Assembly: GCA_015066245.1 (NCBI GenBank)
Contig: SVOS01000003.1
Span: 62,001-126,000 of the forward strand
DNA length: 64,000 nucleotides
From: Oscillospiraceae bacterium
Lineage (GTDB): Bacteria > Bacillota > Clostridia > Oscillospirales > Acutalibacteraceae
Direction: 5' to 3'
Part shown: one piece after another, positions 1-8,239 of the stretch
Layout of the letters: each line of letters starts with the position of its first letter
How positions within the stretch are numbered: the first letter of the stretch is position 1
Translations under genes and position numbers: made by a program
Notes under the pieces: generated by a model
The model's database searches: none
What the model was told of the DNA's origin: nothing
The model's input: the letters and a program-made list of their open reading frames with translations, nothing else

Positions 1-1
1 G

Positions 2-1234
2 CAGGCTCGTCTCAGAGACCACAACAAACTCGGACGTGAGCTTGAGCTTTTCACAACCTCCGAGGTTATCGGCCAGGGACTTCCCATTCTTCTTCCCAAG
101 GGCGCAAGAATTATCCAGCTTCTCCAGCGTTTCGTAGAGGATGAAGAGCAGAAGCGTGGTTGGCTCTTGACAAAGACACCCTATATGGCTAAGTCTGACC
201 TTTACAAAATCAGCGGTCACTGGGACCACTACAAAGACGGTATGTTCGTTTTAGGTGACGAAGAAAAGGATAAGGAAGTTTTTGCACTCCGTCCTATGAC
301 ATGTCCCTTCCAGTATCAGGCATACCTCAACCGCGGTCGTTCCTATCGTGACCTTCCCTTAAGATACAACGAAACATCCACACTTTTCAGAAACGAAGCA
401 AGCGGTGAGATGCACGGCCTTATCCGTGTTCGTCAGTTTACAATTTCCGAGGGCCACCTTATGTGCACACCCGAGCAGTTAGAGGACGAGTTCAAGGGTT
501 GTCTTGAGCTTGCAGTATATATGCTCAAAACTCTCGGTCTTTATGAGGACGTTTCTTTCAGATTCTCTCAGTGGGATCCCGAAGACAATGAGAAGTACAT
601 CGGCACACCCGAGCAGTGGGATGAGGCTCAGGGTATTATGGGCAAAATCCTTGATAACCTTGGTCTTAACTACAAAATCGGTATCGGCGAAGCTGCTTTC
701 TATGGTCCCAAGCTTGATATCCAGATCAAGAACGTATGGGGCAAAGAGGATACTCTCATTACAATTCAGGTTGACCAGCTTCTTGCTGAGCAGTTCGGTA
801 TGGTTTATGTTGACAAAGACGGCTCCAAGAAGAACCCCTATATTATCCACAGAACATCCATCGGCTGCTATGAGCGTACATTAGCACTTCTTATCGAGAA
901 GTACGCAGGTGCATTCCCAATGTGGCTTGCTCCCACACAGGTTAAGCTCCTTCCCATTGCTGACAGACATCTTGACTACATTTATGATGTCAAGAAAGCT
1001 CTTGAGGCAAAGGGCATGCGTGTAGAGGTAGACGACAGAAGCGAGAAAATCGGCTATAAAATCCGCGAGGCTCAGCTTGAGAAAGTGCCCTATATGCTTA
1101 TTATCGGCGACAAGGATATCGAGGCAGGCACAGTTTCTGTCCGTTCAAGAAAGCAGGGTGACCTTGGTGCAATGAGTGTTGAGGACTTTATTGCTCGTGC
1201 TGTTGAGGAAATCGAAACAAAGGTTATTAACTGA
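2..1234 (+). CDS. thrS: Threonine--tRNA ligase (5' part outside window)
   Basis: Class II aminoacyl-tRNA synthetase that charges tRNA-Thr in the cytoplasm. The reading frame is open from the first bases of the window, so the start and any N-terminal TGS/editing domains lie to the left; in-frame TTG or ATG codons inside are not starts. Visible are the catalytic core with the motif 2 region around FRNEASGEMHGLIRVRQF, motif 3 near HRTSIGCYERTLALLIEKY, and the C-terminal anticodon-binding domain starting about PMWLAPTQVKLLPI. The gene ends in a TGA twelve bases before the next ORF, with no terminator between, so co-transcription is likely. I cannot see whether a T-box leader exists. Confidence 0.97.
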   Translation, partial: QARLRDHNKLGRELELFTTSEVIGQGLPILLPKGARIIQLLQRFVEDEEQKRGWLLTKTPYMAKSDLYKISGHWDHYKDGMFVLGDEEKDKEVFALRPMTCPFQYQAYLNRGRSYRDLPLRYNETSTLFRNEASGEMHGLIRVRQFTISEGHLMCTPEQLEDEFKGCLELAVYMLKTLGLYEDVSFRFSQWDPEDNEKYIGTPEQWDEAQGIMGKILDNLGLNYKIGIGEAAFYGPKLDIQIKNVWGKEDTLITIQVDQLLAEQFGMVYVDKDGSKKNPYIIHRTSIGCYERTLALLIEKYAGAFPMWLAPTQVKLLPIADRHLDYIYDVKKALEAKGMRVEVDDRSEKIGYKIREAQLEKVPYMLIIGDKDIEAGTVSVRSRKQGDLGAMSVEDFIARAVEEIETKVIN

Positions 1235-1246
1235 TAGGAGACCTTA

Positions 1247-2008
1247 ATGCCATATAAACGATACGATATTACAAACACATATTCATATCGGGGCAGACGA
1301 AAAAACGAGAATGTGGTTTTAAAAACCATAATGCTTATCGTTATTCCACTTGTGATTATTGCGGTGCTTTTGGGCGGAGCATATATTTCATATCTTGTTA
1401 TTATCGGTGACGAGAAAGAAACAACCGTAAAACCTGTGGCAACCTCTGACGAGGCTTTTCTTCACGAAGATGAGCTTTTAAGGATTGTCAACGAGTCAGA
1501 ACCTCTTGATGCGGATTATGTGCCTGAGCTTGCTGATTTCAATGGTGTAAAGGTAAATGTTCTTTTGATTGAAGACCTGAAGGATATGATAGAGGATGCA
1601 AAAAAAGCAGGAGTAACACTTGATGTCAAAGCAGGCTATGTTTCTTATGATGAGCAGGCTAAGCTTCATAAGACTGCCTTCGAAAAAATCAAGAAAAGCG
1701 GAAACTATTCTCAGATCAAAGCTGAGGCAGAAACTAAGAAAATCTGTCCTCTTGAAGGAGCCAGCGAAAGTCAGACAGGTCTTCTTATTGAGTTCGACTC
1801 TCCCGACGGCAGCGATACCTACAAGTGGCTTGTAAAGCATAGTATAAGCTATGGTTTTATCCTCAGATACCCCGAAGCAAAAGAAGACGACACAGGTATG
1901 ACCTTCAATCCCAATCTTTTCCGCTATATCGGCAAGCCTTCGGCTGCAAATATTCGTCGATATGATATGTCTTTAGAGGAATATGCCACTCATATTTCAA
2001 TAAGATAA
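1247..2008 (+). CDS. Membrane-anchored VanY-like (peptidase M15B fold) protein, zinc ligands lost
   Basis: 253 residues: a basic N-terminus, one membrane segment (about 27-53), then an extracytoplasmic domain resembling D-alanyl-D-alanine carboxypeptidases of the VanY/M15B family. Family landmarks are recognisable: GASESQTGLLIEF (171-183), the YGFILRYPEAK stretch (202-212), NPNLFRYIG (221-229) and a terminal SLEEY. In active members these read S-x-HQxGxAxD and E-P-W-H-x-RYVG. Here the first His is Ser175, the Asp is Glu182, the catalytic Glu is Asn221 and the last His is Leu224. All zinc and catalytic positions are therefore changed, which suggests a non-enzymatic, perhaps peptidoglycan-binding, protein. 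The family assignment is by eye. Confidence 0.72.
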   Translation: MPYKRYDITNTYSYRGRRKNENVVLKTIMLIVIPLVIIAVLLGGAYISYLVIIGDEKETTVKPVATSDEAFLHEDELLRIVNESEPLDADYVPELADFNGVKVNVLLIEDLKDMIEDAKKAGVTLDVKAGYVSYDEQAKLHKTAFEKIKKSGNYSQIKAEAETKKICPLEGASESQTGLLIEFDSPDGSDTYKWLVKHSISYGFILRYPEAKEDDTGMTFNPNLFRYIGKPSAANIRRYDMSLEEYATHISIR

Positions 2009-2037
2009 ATAAAGATTATTTTTAATTCAAAAAATAC

Positions 2038-2066
2038 TTGCATTTTCAGATTTTTTGTAGTACAAT
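2038..2066 (+). promoter_or_regulatory. Sigma-A-type promoter of rpmE
   Basis: TTGCAT and TACAAT boxes separated by 17 bp, ending about 40 bp before the rpmE start. It follows the stop of the VanY-like gene and gives the ribosomal protein its own transcription unit. Confidence 0.65.
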
Positions 2067-2107
2067 AAGCCTATTGCAACTGAGTTTCATGAAAGAGGTG
2101 AATTCGA

Positions 2108-2311
2108 ATGAAGGAGAATATCCATCCTAATTATCAGCAGACTACTATCACATGCGCATGTGGTAATGTAATCGAGACAGGTTCTACAAAGCCCAATCAG
2201 CGTGTTGAAATCTGCTCCAAGTGCCATCCTTTCTTCACTGGCAAGCAGAAGCTCGTTGATACAGGCGGCCGTGTTGACAGATTCAAGAAGCGTTACGGCA
2301 TCGACAAGTAA
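2108..2311 (+). CDS. rpmE: 50S ribosomal protein L31, zinc-binding type
   Basis: 67-residue ribosomal large-subunit protein. It carries the four cysteines of the zinc-containing (C+) L31 form: Cys16 and Cys18 in CACGN, and Cys36 and Cys39 in CSKCHPF. The C-terminus [12 protein letters not shown] is typical. The start is supported by AAAGAGGTG a few bases upstream. The unit is monocistronic, with its own promoter and a strong terminator. No zinc-free L31 paralogue is seen in this window. Confidence 0.97.
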   Translation: MKENIHPNYQQTTITCACGNVIETGSTKPNQRVEICSKCHPFFTGKQKLVDTGGRVDRFKKRYGIDK

Positions 2312-2329
2312 TCTATCTAAGCATTTTTG

Positions 2330-2365
2330 GGCGGTACTTCCGATGGAAGCACCGCCTGATTTTTT
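2330..2365 (+). terminator. Intrinsic terminator of rpmE
   Basis: GGCGGT-A-CTTCC / GGAAG-C-ACCGCC stem with a 3-base loop and one mismatch, followed by a T-run. Confidence 0.9.
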
Positions 2366-2382
2366 ATCCGGTGGTGAGAGTG

Positions 2383-3006
2383 TTGTCAAAAGATTATGTA
2401 ACCGTTAAATGTCAGGCTCAGGATGAATTTGTAGAGCGTCGCTCCAGATTCATCGGATATGTCATGCCTGTTACTACCGAGGCTGAGGCTCTTGATTTTA
2501 TCAACGAGATTCGTACCCGTCACTGGGATGCAACACATAATGTATATGCCTATGTAATCAGAGAGCAGAATCTCTGCCGTTACAGCGACGACCACGAGCC
2601 TCAGGGAACTGCCGGTGTGCCGGTTCTGGATGTAATCCGCAAATCAGGCCTTACCGACGTGTGCGTAGTTGTAACCCGATATTTCGGCGGTGTGCTCCTT
2701 GGTGCAGGCGGTCTTGTACGTGCTTATTCTCATGGTGCATCTATAGGACTTCAGAAGGCAGGCAGACGAGAAATGATAACCTGCTACGAGGCAAAGCTTA
2801 CTTGTTCATATAGCCAGTATGGAAAATTAGGCTCACTTTTGCCTGAAAACGGTGCAACACTTGATGATACGATTTTCGAAGATAATGTCACTTTATGTTT
2901 TCATATACCTGTGGGAGATATCGGTGCCCTTAACAAAAAGGTGGCGGATGCCACAGGCGGAACCTGCGAAGTGGAGATAGTGGCAGAAAAATACTTCTCC
3001 TATTAG
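2383..3006 (+). CDS. YigZ family protein (IMPACT/UPF0029 N-terminal domain)
   Basis: About 207 residues. The conserved block is clear: DEFVERRSRFIGYV, HWDATHNVYAYV, YSDDHEPQGTAGVPVLD, then the VVTRYFGGVLLGAGGLVRAYSHGA signature, followed by a ferredoxin-like C-terminal domain. The family is widespread and its molecular role is not settled; the eukaryotic relative IMPACT modulates GCN2. The frame is open from GTG 2371, but that start has no SD. GGTGA at 2373-2377 sits five bases before TTG 2383, giving MSKDYVTVK, which fits the family N-terminus. The start is the uncertain part. Confidence 0.88.
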   Translation: MSKDYVTVKCQAQDEFVERRSRFIGYVMPVTTEAEALDFINEIRTRHWDATHNVYAYVIREQNLCRYSDDHEPQGTAGVPVLDVIRKSGLTDVCVVVTRYFGGVLLGAGGLVRAYSHGASIGLQKAGRREMITCYEAKLTCSYSQYGKLGSLLPENGATLDDTIFEDNVTLCFHIPVGDIGALNKKVADATGGTCEVEIVAEKYFSY

Positions 3007-3085
3007 TAAAAATATAAAAAAGCAGGATAAATAAATTTATTGTCGTATATAATATTGTAATTCAATTTTGAGAGGAGGATGTTAT

Positions 3086-4855
3086 ATGGCATTACCGGCA
3101 AGCTTCATATCCGAACTTAAAGCTCGCTTAAGTATTACCGATATCGTCTCCTCTTATGTTAATTTAAAGCGGCGTGGAAGGAATATGATCGGACTTTGTC
3201 CTTTTCATAGCGAAAAAACACCATCATTCACACTTTATCCCGAAAACGGCAGCTTTTGTTGTTTCGGTTGCGGTGTAGGCGGCGACATAATCACCTTTAC
3301 AATGAAGATTGAAAATCTTGATTATATCGAAGCAGTCAAGCTTTTAGCCGCAAAAGCAGGTATGTCAATGCCTGAGGATTCCTATTATGACGATAGCATC
3401 GCAAAGCTTAAGGGCAGAATCCTTGAGGCTAACCGCGAAGCAGCCAGGTTTTTCCATGCTCAGCTTATGAGTGAAAATGGCAAAGCTGCTCAGGAATATC
3501 TTATGGGCAGGGCTTTAAGCCGCCAGACTGTTGTCAGATTCGGTTTAGGATATGCACCTGCTAACAGATTTGCGTTAAGCAGCCATCTTCGAAAAAAAGG
3601 CTTTAAGGACGAAGAAATCGTAGCTGCTAACCTTGCCTTTCAGAAATCAGGCGGCAAGGGGATAGTCGACAGGTTTTCTGACCGTGTTATGTTTCCTATT
3701 ATTGATTTGAGGGGAAATGTAATAGCTTTCGGCGGACGAATTCTGACAGACCAGAAGCCCAAGTATCTTAACACCTCTGATACTTTGGTTTTCAAGAAAA
3801 GTGCAAATCTTTTCTCCCTTAATAACGCCAAAAATTCCGGACTTCGTACGCTGATTCTTTGCGAAGGATATATGGATGTTATTGCGGTAAACGCTGCAGG
3901 TTTTCAGAATGCAGTAGCTACACTGGGTACGGCTCTTACTTCAGAGCAGGCCTTGCTTATGAAGCGTTATGCCGACGAAGTTATAATTTGCTACGATGCT
4001 GACGAAGCTGGACAGAAGGCAACCGCAAGAGCTATTGAAATTTTAAGAAATGCAGGTCTTGTAATCCGCGTGCTTACAGTGCCCGACGGCAAAGACCCAG
4101 ATGAGTTTATTCGTAAAAATGGTGACAGGGGACAAGCTGCATTCAAAAATTTAATCGAAAGCAGCGGCAACGATGTCGAATACAGGCTTACCAAAATCAG
4201 GCTTATGCATGACCTTGGTCGTCCGGATTCCAAAGCCGCATACATGAAAGAAGCACTTAAGGTTATCAGTGGTCTTGACAGTGTTATTGAGCAGGACATT
4301 TATTGCTCGCGACTATCCGAGGAGCTTGGTATCCGCAAGGATGCTATCACTGAGGATTTAAATAAGCTTAAGGCAAGCAAACGCAAAGACGACTATAAAA
4401 AAGAATACAAAAAAGTCAGCGATAATCTTGTGGGCAACAACGAGAAACTCAACTCTGAGCGTAAGCAAAATATCCGCGGCGCCAAGGCTGAAGAAATGCT
4501 GATTGCTTATATTTTCCATAATCCCGATATGCTGAAAAAAGCAGAAGAACTGATTTCCGACAAAGATTTTGTAACAACATTCAATCTTAGATTTTATCAG
4601 TATATCTCTGATAAAATCAAATCAGGGCTTCCGCCCGATTTAAGCATTGCACAGGATTTTACATCTGATGAAGTATCGCGTTTTTATTATATAATTAATT
4701 CATATAACTCCCAGACTGCCACAGTCGCGGCTATGAAGGAGTATATTGATACAATAAAATTCGAAAAAGGAAAGCTTTCCAAACAAGACCTTGCAGATAT
4801 GTCGGCAGAGGAAATTATGCTTTCCATGAAAAACAGAAAAAAACCTAAGCCTTAG
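3086..4855 (+). CDS. dnaG: DNA primase
   Basis: Synthesises RNA primers at the replication fork. 589 residues from ATG 3086, which is preceded by GAGAGGAGG; the frame is open upstream to 3068 but that start lacks support. The N-terminal CHC2 zinc domain shows Cys38, His41, Cys59 and Cys62. The central TOPRIM domain has the Glu in CEGYMDVIAV and the DxD in CYDADEAG. The C-terminal helical region (from about residue 440) would contact the replicative helicase. The gene lies 28 bp upstream of the primary sigma factor, the usual macromolecular-synthesis arrangement, here without rpsU. Confidence 0.97.
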   Translation: MALPASFISELKARLSITDIVSSYVNLKRRGRNMIGLCPFHSEKTPSFTLYPENGSFCCFGCGVGGDIITFTMKIENLDYIEAVKLLAAKAGMSMPEDSYYDDSIAKLKGRILEANREAARFFHAQLMSENGKAAQEYLMGRALSRQTVVRFGLGYAPANRFALSSHLRKKGFKDEEIVAANLAFQKSGGKGIVDRFSDRVMFPIIDLRGNVIAFGGRILTDQKPKYLNTSDTLVFKKSANLFSLNNAKNSGLRTLILCEGYMDVIAVNAAGFQNAVATLGTALTSEQALLMKRYADEVIICYDADEAGQKATARAIEILRNAGLVIRVLTVPDGKDPDEFIRKNGDRGQAAFKNLIESSGNDVEYRLTKIRLMHDLGRPDSKAAYMKEALKVISGLDSVIEQDIYCSRLSEELGIRKDAITEDLNKLKASKRKDDYKKEYKKVSDNLVGNNEKLNSERKQNIRGAKAEEMLIAYIFHNPDMLKKAEELISDKDFVTTFNLRFYQYISDKIKSGLPPDLSIAQDFTSDEVSRFYYIINSYNSQTATVAAMKEYIDTIKFEKGKLSKQDLADMSAEEIMLSMKNRKKPKP

Positions 4856-4883
4856 GCTTAGAACAGAATAAAGGAGAATTAAT

Positions 4884-5990
4884 ATGGCAGGTTCAATTCA
4901 GGATAAGAAGACCATAATCAAAGAAATTACAGAATTAGGTAAAGCCAAAGGCCAGCTTTCCAACAAAGATATTCTTGATGCTATCGGCGAAATTGATTTC
5001 GACCCCGAACAGTTGGAAAAACTTTACGATAACTTAGAGAGCTTAGGTGTTGAAATCGTAGAAGACAACGACGATTTGCAGCAGTTTGCAGACCTTGAGG
5101 TTGCAATCAACGCTGCTGAGGGTCGCGTTGTAGGTGGCGATTATGACGGCTCCGAAATTATTGCCATTGATGACCCTGTTAAGGTATATCTTAAAGAAAT
5201 CGGTCGAGTTCCTCTTCTTTCTCAGGACGAAGAAATTGAGCTTGCAATCCGTATCAACGAAGGCGATGTTCAGGCTAAGCAGCGTCTTTCTGAGGCTAAC
5301 CTCAGACTTGTTGTAAGTATCGCAAAGCGTTACCTCGGCCGAGGTATGCAGTTTTTGGATCTGATTCAGGAGGGTAATCTTGGTCTTATCAAGGCTGTTG
5401 AAAAATTCGACTATACAAAGGGCTTTAAGTTCTCAACCTATGCTACATGGTGGATTCGCCAGGCTATCACCCGTGCAATTGCAGACCAGGCTCGTACAAT
5501 CCGTATCCCCGTACATATGGTTGAAACAATCAACAAAGTTAAGAAGATTTCAAGCCAGCTTCTCCACCAGAACGGTCACGAGCCTACTGCTGACGAAATT
5601 GCAGAAGAGCTTGATATGTCTGTTGACAAGGTGCGTGAAATTATGCGTGTAGCTCAGGAGCCTGTTTCTCTTGAGACACCTATCGGCGAAGAAGAGGACA
5701 GCCATCTCGGCGACTTTATCCCCGACGATGACGCACCTGCTCCTGCTGATGCAGCATCCCATACACTTTTAAGAGAGCAGCTTGTAGAGGTTCTCGATAC
5801 CCTCACTCCCAGAGAAGAAAAGGTTCTTCGCCTGCGTTTTGGTCTTGAGGACGGTAGAAGCCGCACCCTTGAAGAAGTAGGTAAAGAGTTTAACGTTACC
5901 CGTGAGCGTATCCGTCAGATTGAGGCTAAAGCTCTCAGAAAGCTTCGTCATCCCTCCAGAAGCAAAAAGCTCAAGGATTTTCTTGACTGA
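4884..5990 (+). CDS. rpoD: RNA polymerase primary sigma factor (RpoD/SigA)
   Basis: 368 residues, the usual size of a Firmicutes SigA. Region 1.2 is at [17 protein letters not shown]. Region 2, with the core-binding and -10 recognition helices, includes [21 protein letters not shown] and [19 protein letters not shown]. Region 3 starts near [14 protein letters not shown]. The region 4.2 helix-turn-helix is [20 protein letters not shown]. An acidic stretch precedes region 1.2. ATG 4884 follows AAAGGAG. Its TGA overlaps the ATG of the next gene (TGATG), so the two are translationally coupled. It would recognise the TTGACA/TATAAT promoters noted in this window. Confidence 0.98.
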   Translation: MAGSIQDKKTIIKEITELGKAKGQLSNKDILDAIGEIDFDPEQLEKLYDNLESLGVEIVEDNDDLQQFADLEVAINAAEGRVVGGDYDGSEIIAIDDPVKVYLKEIGRVPLLSQDEEIELAIRINEGDVQAKQRLSEANLRLVVSIAKRYLGRGMQFLDLIQEGNLGLIKAVEKFDYTKGFKFSTYATWWIRQAITRAIADQARTIRIPVHMVETINKVKKISSQLLHQNGHEPTADEIAEELDMSVDKVREIMRVAQEPVSLETPIGEEEDSHLGDFIPDDDAPAPADAASHTLLREQLVEVLDTLTPREEKVLRLRFGLEDGRSRTLEEVGKEFNVTRERIRQIEAKALRKLRHPSRSKKLKDFLD

Positions 5991-6364
5991 TGATTAGCTT
6001 TGAAGAATGCGGCGAGATGCTTGATGAAATAGCCGACTCCATGCCTTTTGAGCTTTATCGTGAGCTAACGGGAGGTATGAGCTTGTTACCTCAGGCAAAA
6101 GTCCACCCCAAAGCCGTCAACAATGACCTTTTTATTCTTGGTGAGTATAAGCGTAATTCTATAGGCAGATATATCGTCTTCTATTACGGCAGTTTTTGCA
6201 AAGTATACGGTAATTTGCCTCGTGAAGAGTATTACGAAAGACTCCGCAAGGTGCTCGCTCACGAAGTAAGACACCACAACGAATATCTTGCAGGGGTTGA
6301 TGATTTGATTCTTTATGACAACGAGCAAATCAACAATTACTTAAAAAGAAAAGGTAAATTATAA
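5990..6364 (+). CDS. Small metallopeptidase family protein (zincin-like)
   Basis: 124 residues with a zinc-peptidase motif HEVRHH near residue 90 (HExxH, in KVLAHEVRHHNEYLAGVDDL). A hydrophobic stretch, RYIVFYYGSF, precedes it. It resembles the small metallopeptidase family often found after sigma factor genes in clostridia. No signal peptide or membrane segment is visible, so it should be cytoplasmic. The start overlaps the rpoD stop. Substrate unknown. Confidence 0.78.
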   Translation: MISFEECGEMLDEIADSMPFELYRELTGGMSLLPQAKVHPKAVNNDLFILGEYKRNSIGRYIVFYYGSFCKVYGNLPREEYYERLRKVLAHEVRHHNEYLAGVDDLILYDNEQINNYLKRKGKL

Positions 6365-6369
6365 AATGT

Positions 6370-6402
6370 GACCGCAAAGCATACGCCTTGCGGTCTTTTT
6401 TT
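6370..6402 (+). terminator. Intrinsic terminator of the dnaG-rpoD unit
   Basis: GACCGCAA / TTGCGGTC stem with a 9-base loop, followed by eight T residues. It lies between converging genes. Confidence 0.9.
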
Positions 6403-6715
6403 ATGGTTTCAACCTAAGCCTCTGACCGGGATAAATCATATTTGGTTTTTCGATATTGTTATATGCTTTTATATCCTCAATCTTAAGTCCGTATCTGTTT
6501 GCTACAGACCATAAGGTGTCACCGGGACGAACAATATAAACAGATGGCATATCAGGGGGAATTGTTGCCGGTATTCTGAGCACCAGACCGGGAATTATAA
6601 ATTCGGGATTTTCAATATTGTTGCATCTTACGATTTCGTCCACAGTTGTCCCGAAGAAATTCGCAATTCCCCAGATGGTGTTACCGGGCATAACGGTGTA
6701 AAGTGTGTAATTCAT
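6401..6715 (-). CDS. Protein made of two LysM domains
   Basis: 104 residues from ATG 6715, chosen because GGGAGG lies just upstream; the frame is open 18 codons further without support. It consists only of two LysM repeats: YTVMPGNTIWGIANFFGTT and YIVRPGDTLWSVANRYGLK, each ending in a PG..L.IP or PGQRLRL segment. LysM binds the N-acetylglucosamine of peptidoglycan or chitin. There is no signal peptide, so it could be a cytosolic or spore-associated protein of the SafA/YkuD-neighbour type, or exported by another route. It is transcribed convergently to rpoD and divergently from enolase. Confidence 0.85.
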   Translation of the reverse strand: MNYTLYTVMPGNTIWGIANFFGTTVDEIVRCNNIENPEFIIPGLVLRIPATIPPDMPSVYIVRPGDTLWSVANRYGLKIEDIKAYNNIEKPNMIYPGQRLRLKP

Positions 6716-6817
6716 CCTGAACCTCCCTTCTGATATTAATATATACAAAAGTATCTGATATGTTCGCATAAAGTCCTTCTTGATGACAATAATAACTCTA
6801 TAACAGGAGGTTAATAT

Positions 6818-8077
6818 ATGGAGTCAAAAATCAAAAATATCAGTGCAAGAGAAATACTTGATTCAAGGGGCTTTCCTACGGTAGAATGCGAAGTAATGCT
6901 TGAAAATGGTGCAAAGGGTGCTGCCTCGGTGCCCTCGGGAGCATCCACAGGCGAGCATGAGGCGGTAGAGCTCAGAGATAAAGAATCCAGATATATGGGC
7001 AAGGGTGTAAGAAAAGCGGTCACAAATATCAACAGTGTTATCGCGCCTGCTCTCTTGGGCCAGAAAGCCACCAATCAGCTATCCATAGATTCGGTGCTCA
7101 CAACTCTTGATAATACCGAGAATAAGTCTAAACTCGGAGCCAACGCCTTATTATCTGTATCCATGGCAGTAGCAAAAGCAGCCGCAAATGCCGTAAAACT
7201 GCCGCTTTACAGATATCTGGGCAGCGTATATACCCATCGTCTGCCTGTACCCATGATGAATATTCTCAACGGCGGTGCTCATGCATCAAATAATGTAGAT
7301 ATTCAGGAGTTTATGATTATGCCCATTGGATTCAGAAGCTTTGCTGAGGCTTTGAGGGCAGGTGCTGAGGTCTATCATACTCTCGGCAGGCTTCTTAAAG
7401 AGAATTCTATGCTCACATCTGTGGGAGATGAGGGAGGTTTTGCGCCCCATCTCAGCTGCGATGAAGAAGCAATAGAGTATATCATCAGAGCTATTGAAGA
7501 AGCAGGATACAGTACAGATAAGATTAAGCTTGCTTTGGATGCAGCTTCATCAGAATGGTACAAAGATGGGGAATATGTGCTGCCAAAAAGAGGTACGAGA
7601 TATACAAGCAAAGAGCTGACTTCGTACTTTAATTCGCTTAAAGAAAAATATCCTATATATTCCATCGAAGACCCTTTAGCAGAGGACGACTGGCAGGCTT
7701 GGCAGGAGTTTACAACTTCAGCAGGGGACAGCCTTCAGATTGTGGGGGATGATTTGTTCGTTACAAATTATAAGCGACTTGAAAAAGGCATAAAAACAGG
7801 TGCTGCCAACTCAATTCTCATAAAAGTTAATCAGATAGGTACCCTCAGCGAGACCTTCCGAGCCATCGAAAATGCTCATCGTGCAGGTTACACAACAGTA
7901 ATCTCTCACAGAAGCGGAGAGACCGAAGATACCACAATTGCTGACATTGCAGTAGCCTGCAACGCTGGTCAGATCAAAACAGGTGCTCCCTCAAGAAGTG
8001 AGCGTGTAGCAAAATACAACCGACTTCTCAAAATTGAGCAGGAATTAGGCAATTCAGCAGTTTATTCTATTTCATAA
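6818..8077 (+). CDS. eno: Enolase
   Basis: Interconverts 2-phosphoglycerate and phosphoenolpyruvate in glycolysis. 419 residues, slightly short for the family (about 430). Family blocks are complete: [34 protein letters not shown], the loop [18 protein letters not shown], the general-acid Glu in [10 protein letters not shown], metal ligands in [20 protein letters not shown] and QIVGDDLF, the catalytic Lys in [11 protein letters not shown], and [18 protein letters not shown]. The start follows ACAGGAGG. It is a single gene with a terminator behind it. Confidence 0.98.
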   Translation: MESKIKNISAREILDSRGFPTVECEVMLENGAKGAASVPSGASTGEHEAVELRDKESRYMGKGVRKAVTNINSVIAPALLGQKATNQLSIDSVLTTLDNTENKSKLGANALLSVSMAVAKAAANAVKLPLYRYLGSVYTHRLPVPMMNILNGGAHASNNVDIQEFMIMPIGFRSFAEALRAGAEVYHTLGRLLKENSMLTSVGDEGGFAPHLSCDEEAIEYIIRAIEEAGYSTDKIKLALDAASSEWYKDGEYVLPKRGTRYTSKELTSYFNSLKEKYPIYSIEDPLAEDDWQAWQEFTTSAGDSLQIVGDDLFVTNYKRLEKGIKTGAANSILIKVNQIGTLSETFRAIENAHRAGYTTVISHRSGETEDTTIADIAVACNAGQIKTGAPSRSERVAKYNRLLKIEQELGNSAVYSIS

Positions 8078-8124
8078 ATTTGTAAATATGGCATAATTAA
8101 CGAAAAAATACCGAAATTTTCTAC

Positions 8125-8171
8125 ACGGAAATCGTATACAATGTACGGTTTCCGTCTTTATTTATTTTGTG
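8125..8171 (+). terminator. Intrinsic terminator of eno
   Basis: ACGGAAA-t-CGTA / TACG-g-TTTCCGT stem with a 7-base loop, then a T-rich tail. Confidence 0.8.
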
Positions 8172-8173
8172 TT

Positions 8174-8201
8174 TTGTGGTATATTAATTATGTATTATAT
8201 T
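8174..8201 (+). promoter_or_regulatory. Possible promoter of the first pullulanase gene
   Basis: TTGTGG and TATATT boxes with a 16-bp spacer, about 40 bp before the chosen start. Moderate match only. Confidence 0.4.
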
Positions 8202-8239
8202 ATGGAAGTTGTGTCTTCCGATGTTTGGAGTTTTTTGAT

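Noticed and set aside
479-850. Minus-strand frame inside thrS (and similar frames in dnaG, rpoD, polC and pyrH)
   Set aside because: They are shadows of highly conserved genes and have no independent protein similarity.
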